A stretch of DNA of 64,000 bases from Nocardioides aromaticivorans (GCF_013408525.1 NZ_JACBZM010000001.1:1984001-2048000); one strand, 5' to 3'. Positions 17,317 through 27,430 are shown, counted from the first letter of the stretch. The notes: a model not told the origin generated them from the letters alone. Numbers and translations are program-made.

Positions 17317-18612
17317 ATGAAGGCTCTCGTCATCGGGGCAGGCCCCGTCGGCACGTTCACCGCGATCGGGCTGGCCCGCCGCGGCCACGACGTCACGGTC
17401 GTCGACCGGGACCCCGGTCCCGCGGCCGACGGCACCTGGCGTCGTAGCGGCGTCATGCAGGGGGACTCCCCGCACGCCTGGCGCGGGCAGATGGTGCGCG
17501 CGATGCTCGAGGAGATGCCCGACGTCGTCGAGCGCCTCACGACCGAGGGCGCCCGGATCGGCGAGGTGCCCGGCATGCCGGGGATGGTCACGGCGCTCTT
17601 CGCCCGCCGGCCGCTCGTCGAGCGGGTGCTGCGCGAGACCGCACAGGCCGAGCCGAGGCTGCGGTGGCGCACCGGTCACGCCGAGTCGCTGCTCGTCGAG
17701 GACGGCGTCGTGCGGGGAGCCGTCGTGGACGACGACCCGGTGTGGGCGGACGTCGTCGTGGTCGCGACCGGGCGCGCGAGCCACCTCGGCGAGGAGCTGC
17801 GCGGGCCCGTCGAGGGCGGGACCACCGGGACGTCGTACGTCTTCCGGACCTTCCGGACCCGTCCCGGCGCCGCGTCGTACGACGCCCCGTTCCCGTCCTT
17901 CGTGAACGGGCCCGACCACGGCTCGCTGGTGATGCCGGCCGACAACCGCACCCACCACGTGCTGCTCGTCTGCCCATCCGAGGCCGGGGAGATCGCGGCG
18001 CTCCGCGACGACGAGGCGTTCCTGCGCGCCGTACGGGCGATCCCGCACACGGCACCCTGGGCCGACGCCGAGGCCCACGAGCCGATCACGCCGGTCCACG
18101 TCGGGGGCAACCTGACCAACACCTACCGCCTGCAGGGCCCGGCGCTCGGGCTCCCGCCTGCGCGCGGCCTGGCCTTCCTCGGCGACAGCGTGTGCACCCT
18201 GAACCCGGCCAACGGTCGCAGCCTGGCGCTCCACATCCCCCACGCGAAGGTCTTCCTCGACCACGTCGACGACGACGCGACGGACCTGTCGTTGCTGCTC
18301 GACCAGTGGGCCGAGGAGCACATCCGGCCGTGGTGGGCCGACCACGTGCTGACCGACGGCTCCCTGCTGCGCCGCTTCCACGGCGAGCCCCTCTCCGCCG
18401 ACGAGCCGCTGCCCAGCGACGTCATCTTCGCCGCCGGCGAGGTCCACCCCGAGTGGATGCCGATCATCGGCCCCTGCGCCGGCATGCACGCCGGCCCGGC
18501 GGTCATCGACCAGCTGCGGGAGCCGGTGGCACAGCTGCTGCGCGAGGGCTGGCTGCCGCCGGTGCAGGGTCCGCGGCTGGCCGAGCTCGTCGGAGCCCCC
18601 GCCGCCCGCTGA
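17317..18612 (+). CDS. FAD-dependent oxidoreductase / monooxygenase-like
   Basis: A 431-residue flavoprotein. The dinucleotide fold opens at residue 3 (VIGAGPVGTFTAIGLARRG), and the acidic ribose-binding end is VVDRDPG. A GDSVCTLNPANGRSLA segment around residue 290 corresponds to the GD motif that contacts the FAD in squalene-epoxidase/PHBH-like enzymes. AGGAGG lies 7 nt upstream of ATG 17317. Sitting behind a LuxR-type regulator, it may modify a small hydrophobic or aromatic compound; the substrate is unknown. Its stop codon lies inside the first unit of a 21-bp tandem repeat. Confidence 0.85.
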   Translation: MKALVIGAGPVGTFTAIGLARRGHDVTVVDRDPGPAADGTWRRSGVMQGDSPHAWRGQMVRAMLEEMPDVVERLTTEGARIGEVPGMPGMVTALFARRPLVERVLRETAQAEPRLRWRTGHAESLLVEDGVVRGAVVDDDPVWADVVVVATGRASHLGEELRGPVEGGTTGTSYVFRTFRTRPGAASYDAPFPSFVNGPDHGSLVMPADNRTHHVLLVCPSEAGEIAALRDDEAFLRAVRAIPHTAPWADAEAHEPITPVHVGGNLTNTYRLQGPALGLPPARGLAFLGDSVCTLNPANGRSLALHIPHAKVFLDHVDDDATDLSLLLDQWAEEHIRPWWADHVLTDGSLLRRFHGEPLSADEPLPSDVIFAAGEVHPEWMPIIGPCAGMHAGPAVIDQLREPVAQLLREGWLPPVQGPRLAELVGAPAAR

Positions 18613-18691
18613 CTTGCCACTTTGCACCGCCGACTTGCCACTTCGCACCGCCGACTTGCCGGTCCGGACCGTCGACGTGCCGGTTCGGCCC
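18608..18691. repeat. 21-bp tandem repeat, four units
   Basis: Four consecutive 21-bp units occur at 18608-18628, 18629-18649, 18650-18670 and 18671-18691, all built on GCCGACTTGCC followed by a variable half. Units 1 and 2 differ at two positions, and units 3-4 share a GGTCCGG-like second half. The array begins over the stop codon of the FAD oxidoreductase and ends just before the stop of the convergent DUF3592 gene. Because 21 is a multiple of 3, each frame would encode a 7-residue repeat, but no gene start supports translation. Confidence 0.85.
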
Positions 18692-18698
18692 GTCAGGC

Positions 18699-19118
18699 TC
18701 AGCCGAGCGGGACGAAGACGGACCACACCCCGAGCACGAACAGCAGGGCGAAGACGGCCAGCATGACGACGTACCGCCGGCCGAGCTCGACGACCCGGCT
18801 GCGGTCGGGGTCCTGGGGGTCGTACATCACCTCGAGCACGTCGCCGAGCCGTGGTTCGCCGGCGGGGTTGACCGCGGTGCCGGTCCGGTCGCGCTCGGTC
18901 TTGTCCGCGAAGGTGAAGGTGACCGTCGTCGTGGTGGAGGTCGACCCGTCGCCCTGCCGCGAGATCTCGGACCGACGCTTGGTCACGGTGGCCTCGGCGC
19001 GGGCCCATGTGCGGGCGCGCCAGTGATGGCGTACGACGACGAAGAGCGCGACCAGGAAGGGCGTCACCAGCATCGCGCTGATCAACAGCGCCACCCAGCG
19101 CGGAAGATCGGTCTCCAT
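18699..19118 (-). CDS. DUF3592-family membrane protein
   Basis: A 139-residue protein with a hydrophobic helix at about 9-29, an extracytoplasmic beta-rich middle and a second helix at about 115-135. The middle (TWARAEATVTKRR...VTFTFADKTERDRTG...GDVLEVMYDPQDPDRSRV) is the DUF3592 pattern seen in many actinobacterial membrane proteins of unknown function. It is convergent with the FAD oxidoreductase and divergent from the DUF1801 gene. No role can be assigned. Confidence 0.75.
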   Translation of the reverse strand: METDLPRWVALLISAMLVTPFLVALFVVVRHHWRARTWARAEATVTKRRSEISRQGDGSTSTTTTVTFTFADKTERDRTGTAVNPAGEPRLGDVLEVMYDPQDPDRSRVVELGRRYVVMLAVFALLFVLGVWSVFVPLG

Positions 19119-19260
19119 GGCTCCGATCCTCTCCGCCGGCTCCGGACCGAAACCGGACCGGAGTCCGGGACCTCCTCCAACCGGTCAGGAACGAAGAAGC
19201 AACCTGACCACCAGCGCTCCTACGCTCGTCGGGACGAACCGATCCAGAAGGGAAAGAGCC

Positions 19261-19704
19261 ATGGCGAACAGCACGTTCAGCGACGAGGAGAAGGCGGCGA
19301 TGAAGGAGGCCGCGGCCGAGCGGCGGGCCGCCGCGAGCCGCGGGACCGGCAGCAAGAAGGTCCAGGCCGACCTGCAGGACTGCCTCGACAAGATCGCCGC
19401 GATGGACGACGCCGACCGGGCGATCGGCGAGGCGCTCCACGCCATCGTCACCACCCACGCGCCCGACCTGGCCCCGAAGACCTGGTACGGGATGCCGGCG
19501 TACGCCAATGGCGACGGGAAGGTCGTGGTGTTCCTCAAGTGCGCGGGGAAGTTCAAGATGCGCTACGCCGAGGTCGGCTTCCAGGAGTGGGCCAACCTCG
19601 ACGACGGCGACCTGTGGCCCACGGTCTTCGCCGTGGCGACGATGAACGCCGCGGTGGAGAAGAAGCTGACGGCGCTGGTAGAGAAGGCCGTTCGTCCGGC
19701 GTGA
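19261..19704 (+). CDS. DUF1801 (YdhG-like) protein
   Basis: A 147-residue cytoplasmic protein. The N-terminal quarter is charged and helical (FSDEEKAAMKEAAAERRAAA). The rest matches the YdhG/DUF1801 fold: AIHAIVTTHAPDL-like helix, PKTWYGMPAYANGDGKVVVFLKCAGKFKMRYAEVGF core and WPTVFAVATMNAAVEKKL end. A GAAGGGAAAGA ribosome site precedes the ATG. Relatives of the fold (frataxin-like) have been linked to iron handling, but for this subgroup the function is unknown. Confidence 0.82.
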   Translation: MANSTFSDEEKAAMKEAAAERRAAASRGTGSKKVQADLQDCLDKIAAMDDADRAIGEALHAIVTTHAPDLAPKTWYGMPAYANGDGKVVVFLKCAGKFKMRYAEVGFQEWANLDDGDLWPTVFAVATMNAAVEKKLTALVEKAVRPA

Positions 19705-19717
19705 GCCGCTTGTCGCC

Positions 19718-21010
19718 TCAGCGGGGGCGGTAGGTCCACATCCGGATCGCACCGCCTGACTCGCTGAGGATCAGACCGCCGGAGAACTGCGCGCCGTACG
19801 CGACGGGCAGCTCGCGCGACCGGGCTGCGCCCGTGCGGTCGACGGCGACGAGCCCTTCCCCGCTGGTGTCCAGCGAGCGCCAGATGTAGTCGCCGTCGGC
19901 CCACTCGACGGACTGGCCGACGGCCTGCTCGCTGCGTCGCCACACCCCGTCGGAGCCGACGGTCGCCACGGTGTCGACGCAGCACTGGTCCTCGTCGAGT
20001 GCCGGCCCGTCCGTCGCGGCGTACGTCCCGTCGGAACCGCTCCCCAGCCGGGCGAACCTGTTCGACCGCGTGATCTCGTGGCCGTCCGCGAGGCTGAACA
20101 CCGTGGTCCCGACGTAGCCCATGCCGCCGTTGGCGGTCCCCGCCGCGTCGGGCAGGTCACCCGGCAGCCCGGGGTTCGTCCAGCGCACCTTGCCGGTCAG
20201 CGCGTCCCGGCCCTGCAACGCACCGACGGTCTCGGTGTCGTCGGGGTCGTCGACCACCCCGGTCAGGACCACGTCGTCGGCCGCCGCGACGAGCCAGGCG
20301 CCGGACCTCTCCCACAGCCGCCGGCCCGTGGCGGCGTCGTGGCCCTGGACCAGCGCCGCCTGGCCCCGGTCGTCGACGAGGCTCACCACCACCACCGAAC
20401 CGGCGGTCTCGATCCGGTCGATGCCGAAGGGCAGGCGCCCCAGGTTGGACCCGGGCGCGGAGGGCAGCAGCGGCACGCTCCACCGCACCTCACCCGTGCG
20501 CACGTCGACCGCGTGGAGCGCCTCCCCCTTCTCCTCGAGGCGCTCGTCGATGCCGCAGGCCCGGAGGTTGCGCGCGCAACCGTCCAGGTAGGAGGTGGTC
20601 ACCAGCACGCCGGAGCCGGGTACGACGTCCCACGGACCATCGAGGCGCACGTCGCCGAGGGGTGAGCCGACCACGTCCGTCAGCCGGCGCTGCCACAGCA
20701 CCCGCCCCGAGGCGAGGTCCACGGCCTTCATCAGGTCGTCGAGGTCGTCACGGCCCCAGATCACGGCGACGCCGCCGATCCGCTCCACCCGGTCCACGTC
20801 GTCGATGTCCCGACCGACTCCGGCGGCGAGTGGCACCTCCCGCACCACGAGGTCGGGCGCCGCCGGACCGTCGTACACCTCCCAGCCGGCGGTCTCCGGG
20901 GTCGGGCTCGGCGCCGGGTCAGGCTCCTCGGAGCCGGCGGAGCTGCACGCCGCGAGCAGGCTCACCAGTGCCGCACCGGCGGCGACCCTGGTCACTGTCG
21001 ACATAGGCAT
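19718..21010 (-). CDS. PQQ-like beta-propeller lipoprotein
   Basis: A 430-residue lipoprotein with a signal peptide ending in lipobox LLAAC (Cys22), then a Ser/Pro/Glu linker and a beta-propeller. Repeating blades carry the PQQ-like pattern of Trp and Gly (LASGRVLWQRRLT; VRTGEVRWSVPLL; AATGRRLWERSG; ALTGKVRWTNPGL). It is exported to the outer face of the membrane. Such proteins may act as scaffolds or ligand sensors; no enzyme motif is seen. ATG 21010 or 21004 could be the start. It lies downstream of dnaB on the same strand, with a 63-bp gap. Confidence 0.82.
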   Translation of the reverse strand: MPMSTVTRVAAGAALVSLLAACSSAGSEEPDPAPSPTPETAGWEVYDGPAAPDLVVREVPLAAGVGRDIDDVDRVERIGGVAVIWGRDDLDDLMKAVDLASGRVLWQRRLTDVVGSPLGDVRLDGPWDVVPGSGVLVTTSYLDGCARNLRACGIDERLEEKGEALHAVDVRTGEVRWSVPLLPSAPGSNLGRLPFGIDRIETAGSVVVVSLVDDRGQAALVQGHDAATGRRLWERSGAWLVAAADDVVLTGVVDDPDDTETVGALQGRDALTGKVRWTNPGLPGDLPDAAGTANGGMGYVGTTVFSLADGHEITRSNRFARLGSGSDGTYAATDGPALDEDQCCVDTVATVGSDGVWRRSEQAVGQSVEWADGDYIWRSLDTSGEGLVAVDRTGAARSRELPVAYGAQFSGGLILSESGGAIRMWTYRPR

Positions 21011-21073
21011 GGGAGCGTTCGTTCCCCCGGGTGGGGGCGCGAAACGACGACGGGCTCGGATCCGCGCGGGCGG

Positions 21074-22483
<1,410 letters not shown>

Positions 22484-22936
22484 GGGTCTCCGGCTCCTGG
22501 CTCGATCGCGGGTGGCGGCACCGCGCCGCCTGGAGGACGTCGTACGGTGGCGGAGGCTGCCGAGAGGGTCCGACACAATCCCCTGCGCGAGTCGAACCTA
22601 GACGCCGAGGAGCCGTGCGTGAAGCCGACGCGGCGTAGTTATCCACAGGCCTTGGGGATAACCGGCGGGGGTAGGTGGACGACACGCGGAAACGGTGTGC
22701 ACGGTCTGGGGACAACACTGTGGAACAGGGAGGGGGAGGGCTGTGGAAACCGGCTCTGACCTGCGGAAACACTCCTCCCCACCTGTGGACTCAAAATTCC
22801 TACCCGCCAGTCTCGTTCACCTGGCGGCCAACCGGGGGCCACGTGGTGGCCGCCGCACAACGGGCCGCACCCACGTTTTTGCGGGCGCATTTCCACAAGT
22901 TGCCCCCAAGGCGCCACTGATGTGTTATCCGATCCG
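22484..22936. promoter_or_regulatory. dnaB/MATE gap with DnaA-box-like cluster
   Basis: This gap of about 450 bp holds no convincing gene. It contains one perfect DnaA box TTATCCACA (22639-22647), and two one-mismatch boxes on the other strand: TGGGGATAA (22653-22661) and TGGGGACAA (22707-22715). Weaker TCCACA-core elements lie at 22719-22727, 22742-22750, 22784-22792 and 22889-22897. It could be a DnaA-regulated dnaB promoter or a DnaA-titration site. It is not oriC by position, since dnaA/dnaN are absent. Confidence 0.6.
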
Positions 22937-24313
22937 GTGACAGCGTCCCCCACTCCCGCCGGCGGGCGCTCGCTCGACCGCGAGATCGCCCGGCTCGCGG
23001 TCCCCGCCTTCCTCGCCCTCGTCGCCGAGCCGCTGTTCCTGCTCGGCGACGCGGCCGTCGTCGGGCACCTCGGCACCCGCGAGCTCGCCGGGCTCGGCCT
23101 CGCCGGGACGGTGCTGTCGACCGTGGTCGGCCTGTGCATCTTCCTCGCCTACGGCACCACCGCCGGCGTCGCCCGCCAGCTCGGTGCCGGCCACCGCCGC
23201 GAAGCCCTCGCCCAGGGCGTCGACGGCCTCTGGCTCGCGGTCGCGATCGGCATCCCCGTCACCCTCGTCACCAGCCTGCTCGCCCACCCGCTGGTCACCC
23301 TGTTCGGCGCGTCCTCGGACGTCGAGGCCGCCGCGACGACGTACCTCCGCATCGCCGCCGCCGGCACCACTCCCCTGCTCCTCGTGCTCGCCACCACCGG
23401 CGTGCTGCGTGGGCTGCAGGACACCCGGACCCCGCTCGTCGTCGCCGTCGCCGGCAATGTCGCCAACCTCGGCCTCAACGTCCTCCTCGTGTACGGCGCC
23501 GGGCCGGCCCCGCGACTCGAGCTGGCCGGGTCGGCGGTGGGCTCGGTGCTCGCGCAGACCGGTATGGCGGTGGCGCTCGTGGCCGTGGTCGTGCGCGCCG
23601 CCCGCCGCGAGGGGGCCAGCCTGCGCCCGCACCCGGCCGGGATCCGCGCGGCCGGACGGGCCGGCGTACCGCTCCTCGTGCGCACCCTCACCCTGCGTGC
23701 CTCGCTGCTGGTCACCACATGGGCCGTGGTCCTCGCCGCCGGCGAGGTCGCCGGCGGCAGCGGGTCCGACGCCGTCCCCATCGCCACCCACCAGCTCGCG
23801 CTGACGATCTGGGGCTTCCTCGCCTACGTCCTCGACGCGATCGCCATCGCCGCGCAGGCCATCACCGGCCGGCACCTGGGCGCCGGCGACGTCGCGGCGA
23901 CCCGGGCGGTCACCACGCGGATGGTGCGCTGGGGCGTGTGGAGCGGGGTCGTCACCGGGCTGCTCCTGGCGGCGACGAGCCCGTGGCTGGGCGCGCTGTT
24001 CACGCCGGACCACGCCGTCCGCGACGCACTCGTCCCGGTGCTCCTGGTCGCCGCGCTCGTCCAGCCCGTCGCCGGGGTCGTGTTCGTCCTCGACGGCGTC
24101 CTGATCGGCGCCGGCGACGGCCGCTACCTGGCCTGGGCCGGACTGGTGGTGCTGGGCGGCTACGCTCCGCTCGTGCTGCTGACGAGTGCGCTGGGTGCCG
24201 GGCTGACCGGAGTGTGGGTCGTGTTCGGCCTGCTCTTCATGGGCGGCCGGCTGGTGACCCTCGTCCGCCGCGAGCGCGGTGACGCCTGGCTGGTCACCGG
24301 GGCGCGCGCGTGA
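22937..24313 (+). CDS. MATE-family multidrug efflux transporter
   Basis: A 458-residue membrane protein with about 12 helices. The first half starts REIARLAVPAFLALVAEPLFLLGDAAVVGHLG, the classic MATE/DinF opening, and the second half repeats it (ATHQLALTIWGFLAYVLDAIAIAAQAITGRHLGAGD). It would expel cationic drugs using Na+ or H+. GTG 22937 is taken as start (TGTTAT 8 nt upstream); GTG 22922 with AAGG upstream is an alternative adding five residues. A MATE gene between rplI and dnaB is also found in Streptomyces, so this is part of the conserved block. Confidence 0.93.
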   Translation: MTASPTPAGGRSLDREIARLAVPAFLALVAEPLFLLGDAAVVGHLGTRELAGLGLAGTVLSTVVGLCIFLAYGTTAGVARQLGAGHRREALAQGVDGLWLAVAIGIPVTLVTSLLAHPLVTLFGASSDVEAAATTYLRIAAAGTTPLLLVLATTGVLRGLQDTRTPLVVAVAGNVANLGLNVLLVYGAGPAPRLELAGSAVGSVLAQTGMAVALVAVVVRAARREGASLRPHPAGIRAAGRAGVPLLVRTLTLRASLLVTTWAVVLAAGEVAGGSGSDAVPIATHQLALTIWGFLAYVLDAIAIAAQAITGRHLGAGDVAATRAVTTRMVRWGVWSGVVTGLLLAATSPWLGALFTPDHAVRDALVPVLLVAALVQPVAGVVFVLDGVLIGAGDGRYLAWAGLVVLGGYAPLVLLTSALGAGLTGVWVVFGLLFMGGRLVTLVRRERGDAWLVTGARA

Positions 24314-24867
24314 AGCCGCTGCAGGCCGTCGGGCTGGGCCTGGTGCTGCTCGCCCTGGGCCCTGCCGACGCCGAGCCCGGCACCTTCGACCCGCTGCCCG
24401 ACCCGCTCGGCTGGCTGCTCGTCCTGGTCGGGCTCCACGGCCTCGCGCCCGTGCTCGACGAGCGCCGGCTGCCGGTGCTGCGCTTCCTCGGCGTGCTTGC
24501 GCTCGGGTTCTCGATCGCGCTGGTCGTCCCGGCGGTCGCCCGCTGGCTGGAGACGGACCCGTCGCTGGGCTGGTCGGCCGACGTACCCCGCTTCGCGTTC
24601 TTCGCCGTGCTCTGCCACCAGCTCAGCCAGGCCGCGCTCAAGGCCCGCTCGACCGGCGGCGCGAGCAGCTTCAGCATCGCCGGGATGACCCTGCTGTTCG
24701 TGCTCGCGGCCCCGCCGCTGGCGTTCGGCGCCGGCTGGGACGGCGTGGGTACGGCGGGCGAGGTCGCCGCGCAGGCCGTCCAGATCGCGCTCGTGGTGCT
24801 CTGCTTCGTCTTCGCCGGCCGCCGGTGGGCGGGTGCCCCGGAGCCCGAGGCCCCCGCCGAGGCGTGA
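24310..24867 (+). CDS. Conserved membrane protein of unknown function
   Basis: A 185-residue protein starting at GTG 24310, overlapping the MATE stop (GTGA), so translationally coupled. Four to five hydrophobic segments are visible (about 4-18, 33-52, 60-82, 117-137 and 150-172). A short motif FDPLPDPLGWLLVLVGL near the N-terminus recurs in small actinobacterial membrane proteins. It may be an accessory to the exporter or simply co-expressed. No family assignment is possible by eye. Confidence 0.7.
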   Translation: MKPLQAVGLGLVLLALGPADAEPGTFDPLPDPLGWLLVLVGLHGLAPVLDERRLPVLRFLGVLALGFSIALVVPAVARWLETDPSLGWSADVPRFAFFAVLCHQLSQAALKARSTGGASSFSIAGMTLLFVLAAPPLAFGAGWDGVGTAGEVAAQAVQIALVVLCFVFAGRRWAGAPEPEAPAEA

Positions 24868-24870
24868 GGC

Positions 24871-25518
24871 TCAGCCCTGGAGGCCGCTGAGCACCAGGCC
24901 GGCCAGCTGGGGGGCCTGCTGCGACGGGTCACCGGGGTAGTCGGTGCCGTCCTCGTAGGTCATCGTCACGTCGACGTTGGCCTCGGCCGAGCAGGCCCGC
25001 AGCGTCGCCACCAGCGGCGGGGTGGCGCTGGTCTTCCACCACGCCTTCGAGGCGCCGGCGGCGTCGGACGGCTCGACGTTGCCGTCGGCGTCGCTGGGCT
25101 GGATGCAGCCGAACTTCCCGGCGGTCACGTCGGCCGGGCCGCTGACCTCGATCCGGATGCTGACGAGGTCCTTGGCGGTGAAGGTGCACTCGTCGGTCGT
25201 CCACGACGTGCCATTCTCCGTCACCGAGCCGTGGCCGGGCACGCCCTCGCTGAACTCGACCCCGATCGCCTTGGCCACGTCGCCGGACGTCAGCAGGGCG
25301 CACGCCTGCGGGCGGTCGGCGACAGGCGGCGCGCTGGTGGTCTCCGTCGGTGCCTCGGTGGCCGACGACTCCTCGGTGGGCGTCTGCGAGGGGGCATCCG
25401 TCGTCGGCGCGGCCGACGTGGTCTGCTCGTCGGCGGCGTCGGGCTCGTCGTCACCGCAGGCCGCGAGGACCGGGGCGAGGGCGAGCAGGGCAGCGGGCCA
25501 GAGGCGACGCAGGCGCAT
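24871..25518 (-). CDS. DUF3558-like lipoprotein
   Basis: A 215-residue lipoprotein with lipobox VLAAC (Cys21), a long Thr/Ser/Glu/Pro-rich linker (about 25-70), then a globular domain with cysteines in ACALLTSGDVAKAIG, DECTFTA, GCIQP and LRACS. The AC-LLT opening and paired cysteines resemble DUF3558 lipoproteins of actinobacteria. It sits between the MATE operon (convergent) and the terminator of the ribosomal operon, so it probably has its own promoter. Function unknown. Confidence 0.75.
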   Translation of the reverse strand: MRLRRLWPAALLALAPVLAACGDDEPDAADEQTTSAAPTTDAPSQTPTEESSATEAPTETTSAPPVADRPQACALLTSGDVAKAIGVEFSEGVPGHGSVTENGTSWTTDECTFTAKDLVSIRIEVSGPADVTAGKFGCIQPSDADGNVEPSDAAGASKAWWKTSATPPLVATLRACSAEANVDVTMTYEDGTDYPGDPSQQAPQLAGLVLSGLQG

Positions 25519-25550
25519 CAGGGAACTCCTGGGGTTGGGGGAAGTGCCCC

Positions 25551-25590
25551 AAAAATGCCACGTGGCCGGCCCCCGGGGGGACCGGCCACG
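25551..25590 (-). terminator. Rho-independent terminator of the rpsF-ssb-rpsR-rplI operon
   Basis: CGTGGCCGG (25561-25569) and CCGGCCACG (25582-25590) form a 9-bp GC-rich stem, whose loop contains more GC pairs. Read on the minus strand the stem is followed five bases later by a run of five T (complement of 25551-25555). It lies 23 bp past the rplI stop. Confidence 0.85.
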
Positions 25591-25612
25591 CCGACGTACG
25601 TCTGACGTGATG

Positions 25613-26059
25613 TCAGGCCGGGATGACGTTGAGCGTCACCGCGACGGAGACCTCGTCGTGCAGCTTGACCGAGACCGCGTGGTTGCCCAGCGACTTGATC
25701 GGGTTGCCGAGGACGATGGTCCGCTTGTCGATCGCCTCGCCGGCGGCCTCGCCGAGCGCGGCGGCGATGTCGGCCGTGGTGACCGCACCGAACAGGCGAC
25801 CGCCCTGGCCGGCCTTGACCTTGACGTCGACGGAACCGCCCTCGAGCTTGGCCTTGATCTCGGCGGCGTGCGCCTCGTCGCGGACCGCGCGCGCGGAGCG
25901 GGCGGCCTTGATCGAGTCGGCCTGGGCCTGCGCACCGCGGGTCCAGCGGATCGCGAAGCCGCGCGGGATGAGGTAGTTGCGGCCGTAGCCGTCCTTGACC
26001 TCGACCACGTCGCCAGCAGCGCCGAGGTTCTCGACCTCCTGGGTCAGGATGATCTTCAT
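25613..26059 (-). CDS. rplI: 50S ribosomal protein L9
   Basis: A 148-residue protein matching L9 throughout: the N-terminal rRNA-binding domain [34 protein letters not shown], a long connecting helix and a C-terminal domain with [11 protein letters not shown]. Length is normal for the family. It is the last gene of the ribosomal/SSB operon, followed by a strong terminator. Confidence 0.98.
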   Translation of the reverse strand: MKIILTQEVENLGAAGDVVEVKDGYGRNYLIPRGFAIRWTRGAQAQADSIKAARSARAVRDEAHAAEIKAKLEGGSVDVKVKAGQGGRLFGAVTTADIAAALGEAAGEAIDKRTIVLGNPIKSLGNHAVSVKLHDEVSVAVTLNVIPA

Positions 26060-26086
26060 GAGTTCAGCTCTCCTTCTCTACCGAGC

Positions 26087-26323
26087 TCAGCGGCCGCTGG
26101 AGGTGTAGGGCAGCAGCGCGACCTCGCGGGCGTTCTTCACCGCGATGGCGATGTCACGCTGGTGCTGGACGCAGTTGCCGGTCACCCGACGGGCGCGGAT
26201 CTTGCCGCGGTCGGAGATGAACTTCTTCAGAAGGGCGGTGTCCTTGTAGTCGACACCGGTGGCCTTCTCCTTGCAGAACTGGCAAACCTTCTTCTTCGGC
26301 TTGCGGACGACTGCCTTCGCCAT
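26087..26323 (-). CDS. rpsR: 30S ribosomal protein S18
   Basis: A 78-residue S18 with core [48 protein letters not shown]. The N-terminus keeps a CxxC-type pair (CQFCKEK) and one further Cys later, so it may be the zinc-binding (C+) form of S18; only part of a four-cysteine set is visible, so this is uncertain. Actinobacteria often carry a second zinc-free S18 elsewhere. It lies between ssb and rplI. Confidence 0.97.
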   Translation of the reverse strand: MAKAVVRKPKKKVCQFCKEKATGVDYKDTALLKKFISDRGKIRARRVTGNCVQHQRDIAIAVKNAREVALLPYTSSGR

Positions 26324-26344
26324 TGTGGTGCTCCTCCTCAGAGC

Positions 26345-26371
26345 CCGGCCGCGTCAGTCAACGTCGGCCGG
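26345..26371 (-). other. Intercistronic hairpin between ssb and rpsR
   Basis: CCGGCCG (26345-26351) pairs perfectly with CGGCCGG (26365-26371) around a 13-nt loop, in the 120-bp gap between ssb and rpsR. No T-run follows, so it looks more like an mRNA processing or stability element than a terminator. Function is inferred from position only. Confidence 0.4.
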
Positions 26372-26443
26372 AATGGTTGATGTGTTGATGGCCCGGGTTC
26401 GTGACGCTCGCTGCGCGACCTCCTCGACCACCGGGCCCGTTGC

Positions 26444-27025
26444 TCAGAACGGGGGCTCGTCGCCACCGGAGACACCGGGCGCGGCCCAGGGGTCACCGGC
26501 CGGCGCACCGCCACCGTTGTTGGATCCACCGGACGGCTGGCTGCCCCACGGGTCTCCGCCCGCGGGACGTCCGCCACCCTGGTTGCCACCGCCGCCGTAG
26601 CCGCCCTGGCCACCGCCCTGGTTGCCGCCGCCGTAGCCACCGCCGCCGCCACCGCCGGAGCGGTTGGCGCGGGTGACCTTGGCCGTGGCCCAGGTCAGCG
26701 ACGGGCCGACCTCGTCGACCTGCAGCTCGTTGACCGTGCGCTTCTGGCCCTCACGGTCCTCGTAGGACCGCGACACCAGACGGCCCTGCGCGATGACGCG
26801 CATGCCCTTCTGGAGGGACTCCGCGACGTTCTCCGCGGCCTGCCGCCAGATCGAGCAGCGGAGGAACAGGGTCTCCCCGTCCTTCCACTCGTTGGTCTGC
26901 CGGTCGAAGGTGCGCGGGGTCGACGCCACCGTGAAGTTGGCAACCGCAGCGCCCGACGGGGTGAAGCGAAGCTCCGGGTCGTCGGTCAGGTTGCCGATAA
27001 CGGTGATGACGGTGTCGCCAGCCAT
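26444..27025 (-). CDS. ssb: Single-stranded DNA-binding protein
   Basis: A 193-residue SSB. The OB fold begins [34 protein letters not shown] and runs to about residue 115. A Gly/Gln-rich disordered tail follows, made of [18 protein letters not shown] repeats. The last residues GGDEPPF form the acidic tip that recruits replication and repair partners. Genomic position between rpsF and rpsR is the conserved one. Confidence 0.98.
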   Translation of the reverse strand: MAGDTVITVIGNLTDDPELRFTPSGAAVANFTVASTPRTFDRQTNEWKDGETLFLRCSIWRQAAENVAESLQKGMRVIAQGRLVSRSYEDREGQKRTVNELQVDEVGPSLTWATAKVTRANRSGGGGGGGYGGGNQGGGQGGYGGGGNQGGGRPAGGDPWGSQPSGGSNNGGGAPAGDPWAAPGVSGGDEPPF

Positions 27026-27057
27026 GGTGGTCTCCTGTGAGTGGATTCGAGTGGCCC

Positions 27058-27076
27058 GCCCGGGTCAGTCCCGGGC
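27058..27076 (-). other. Intercistronic hairpin between rpsF and ssb
   Basis: GCCCGGG (27058-27064) pairs with CCCGGGC (27070-27076) around a 5-nt loop in the 117-bp gap between rpsF and ssb. Without a T-run, it may be a processing site separating ribosomal-protein and ssb messages. Confidence 0.4.
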
Positions 27077-27142
27077 AACGGCCCCCATCGTGTCCCGTGG
27101 CTCCGACAATGAACAGTCGTGTTCCACAGGCACGTGCCCGTC

Positions 27143-27430
27143 TCAGACGGTGGGGCGCAGGACCTTCGTCCGCAGCACGGACTCGTTGAGGGTCAGCTGG
27201 CGGTCGAGCTCGTCGATCGTCGCCGGCGCAGCGGTCACCTTGATGATCGCGTAGATGCCCTCGGCGTTCTTCTTGATCTCGTACGCCAGGCGGCGCTTGC
27301 CCCACACGTCGACGTTGTCGACGGTGCCGCCGTCGTTGCGGACGACGTTCAGGTACTTGTCGAGCGACGGCTGAACCGTCCGCTCGTCGAGGCTCGGGTC
27401 GAGGATGACCACGACTTCGTAGTTGCGCAA
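27143..27430 (-). CDS. rpsF: 30S ribosomal protein S6 (TTG start)
   Basis: A 95-residue S6 with full family pattern: [29 protein letters not shown], then [25 protein letters not shown] and a C-terminal [15 protein letters not shown]. The first sensible start is TTG 27430. GAGGAGGTGGAG lies just upstream as the ribosome site, and a GTG at 27442 would sit directly against that site, so is less likely. It is the first gene of the rpsF-ssb-rpsR-rplI operon. Confidence 0.95.
   Translation of the reverse strand: MRNYEVVVILDPSLDERTVQPSLDKYLNVVRNDGGTVDNVDVWGKRRLAYEIKKNAEGIYAIIKVTAAPATIDELDRQLTLNESVLRTKVLRPTV

Noticed and set aside
18608..18691. CRISPR array
   Set aside because: Units are directly adjacent 21-mers with no spacers and no cas genes nearby.
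22484..22936. Chromosomal origin oriC
   Set aside because: DnaA-box-like motifs exist, but only one is perfect and dnaA/dnaN are not adjacent; the conserved order places oriC beyond the right edge.
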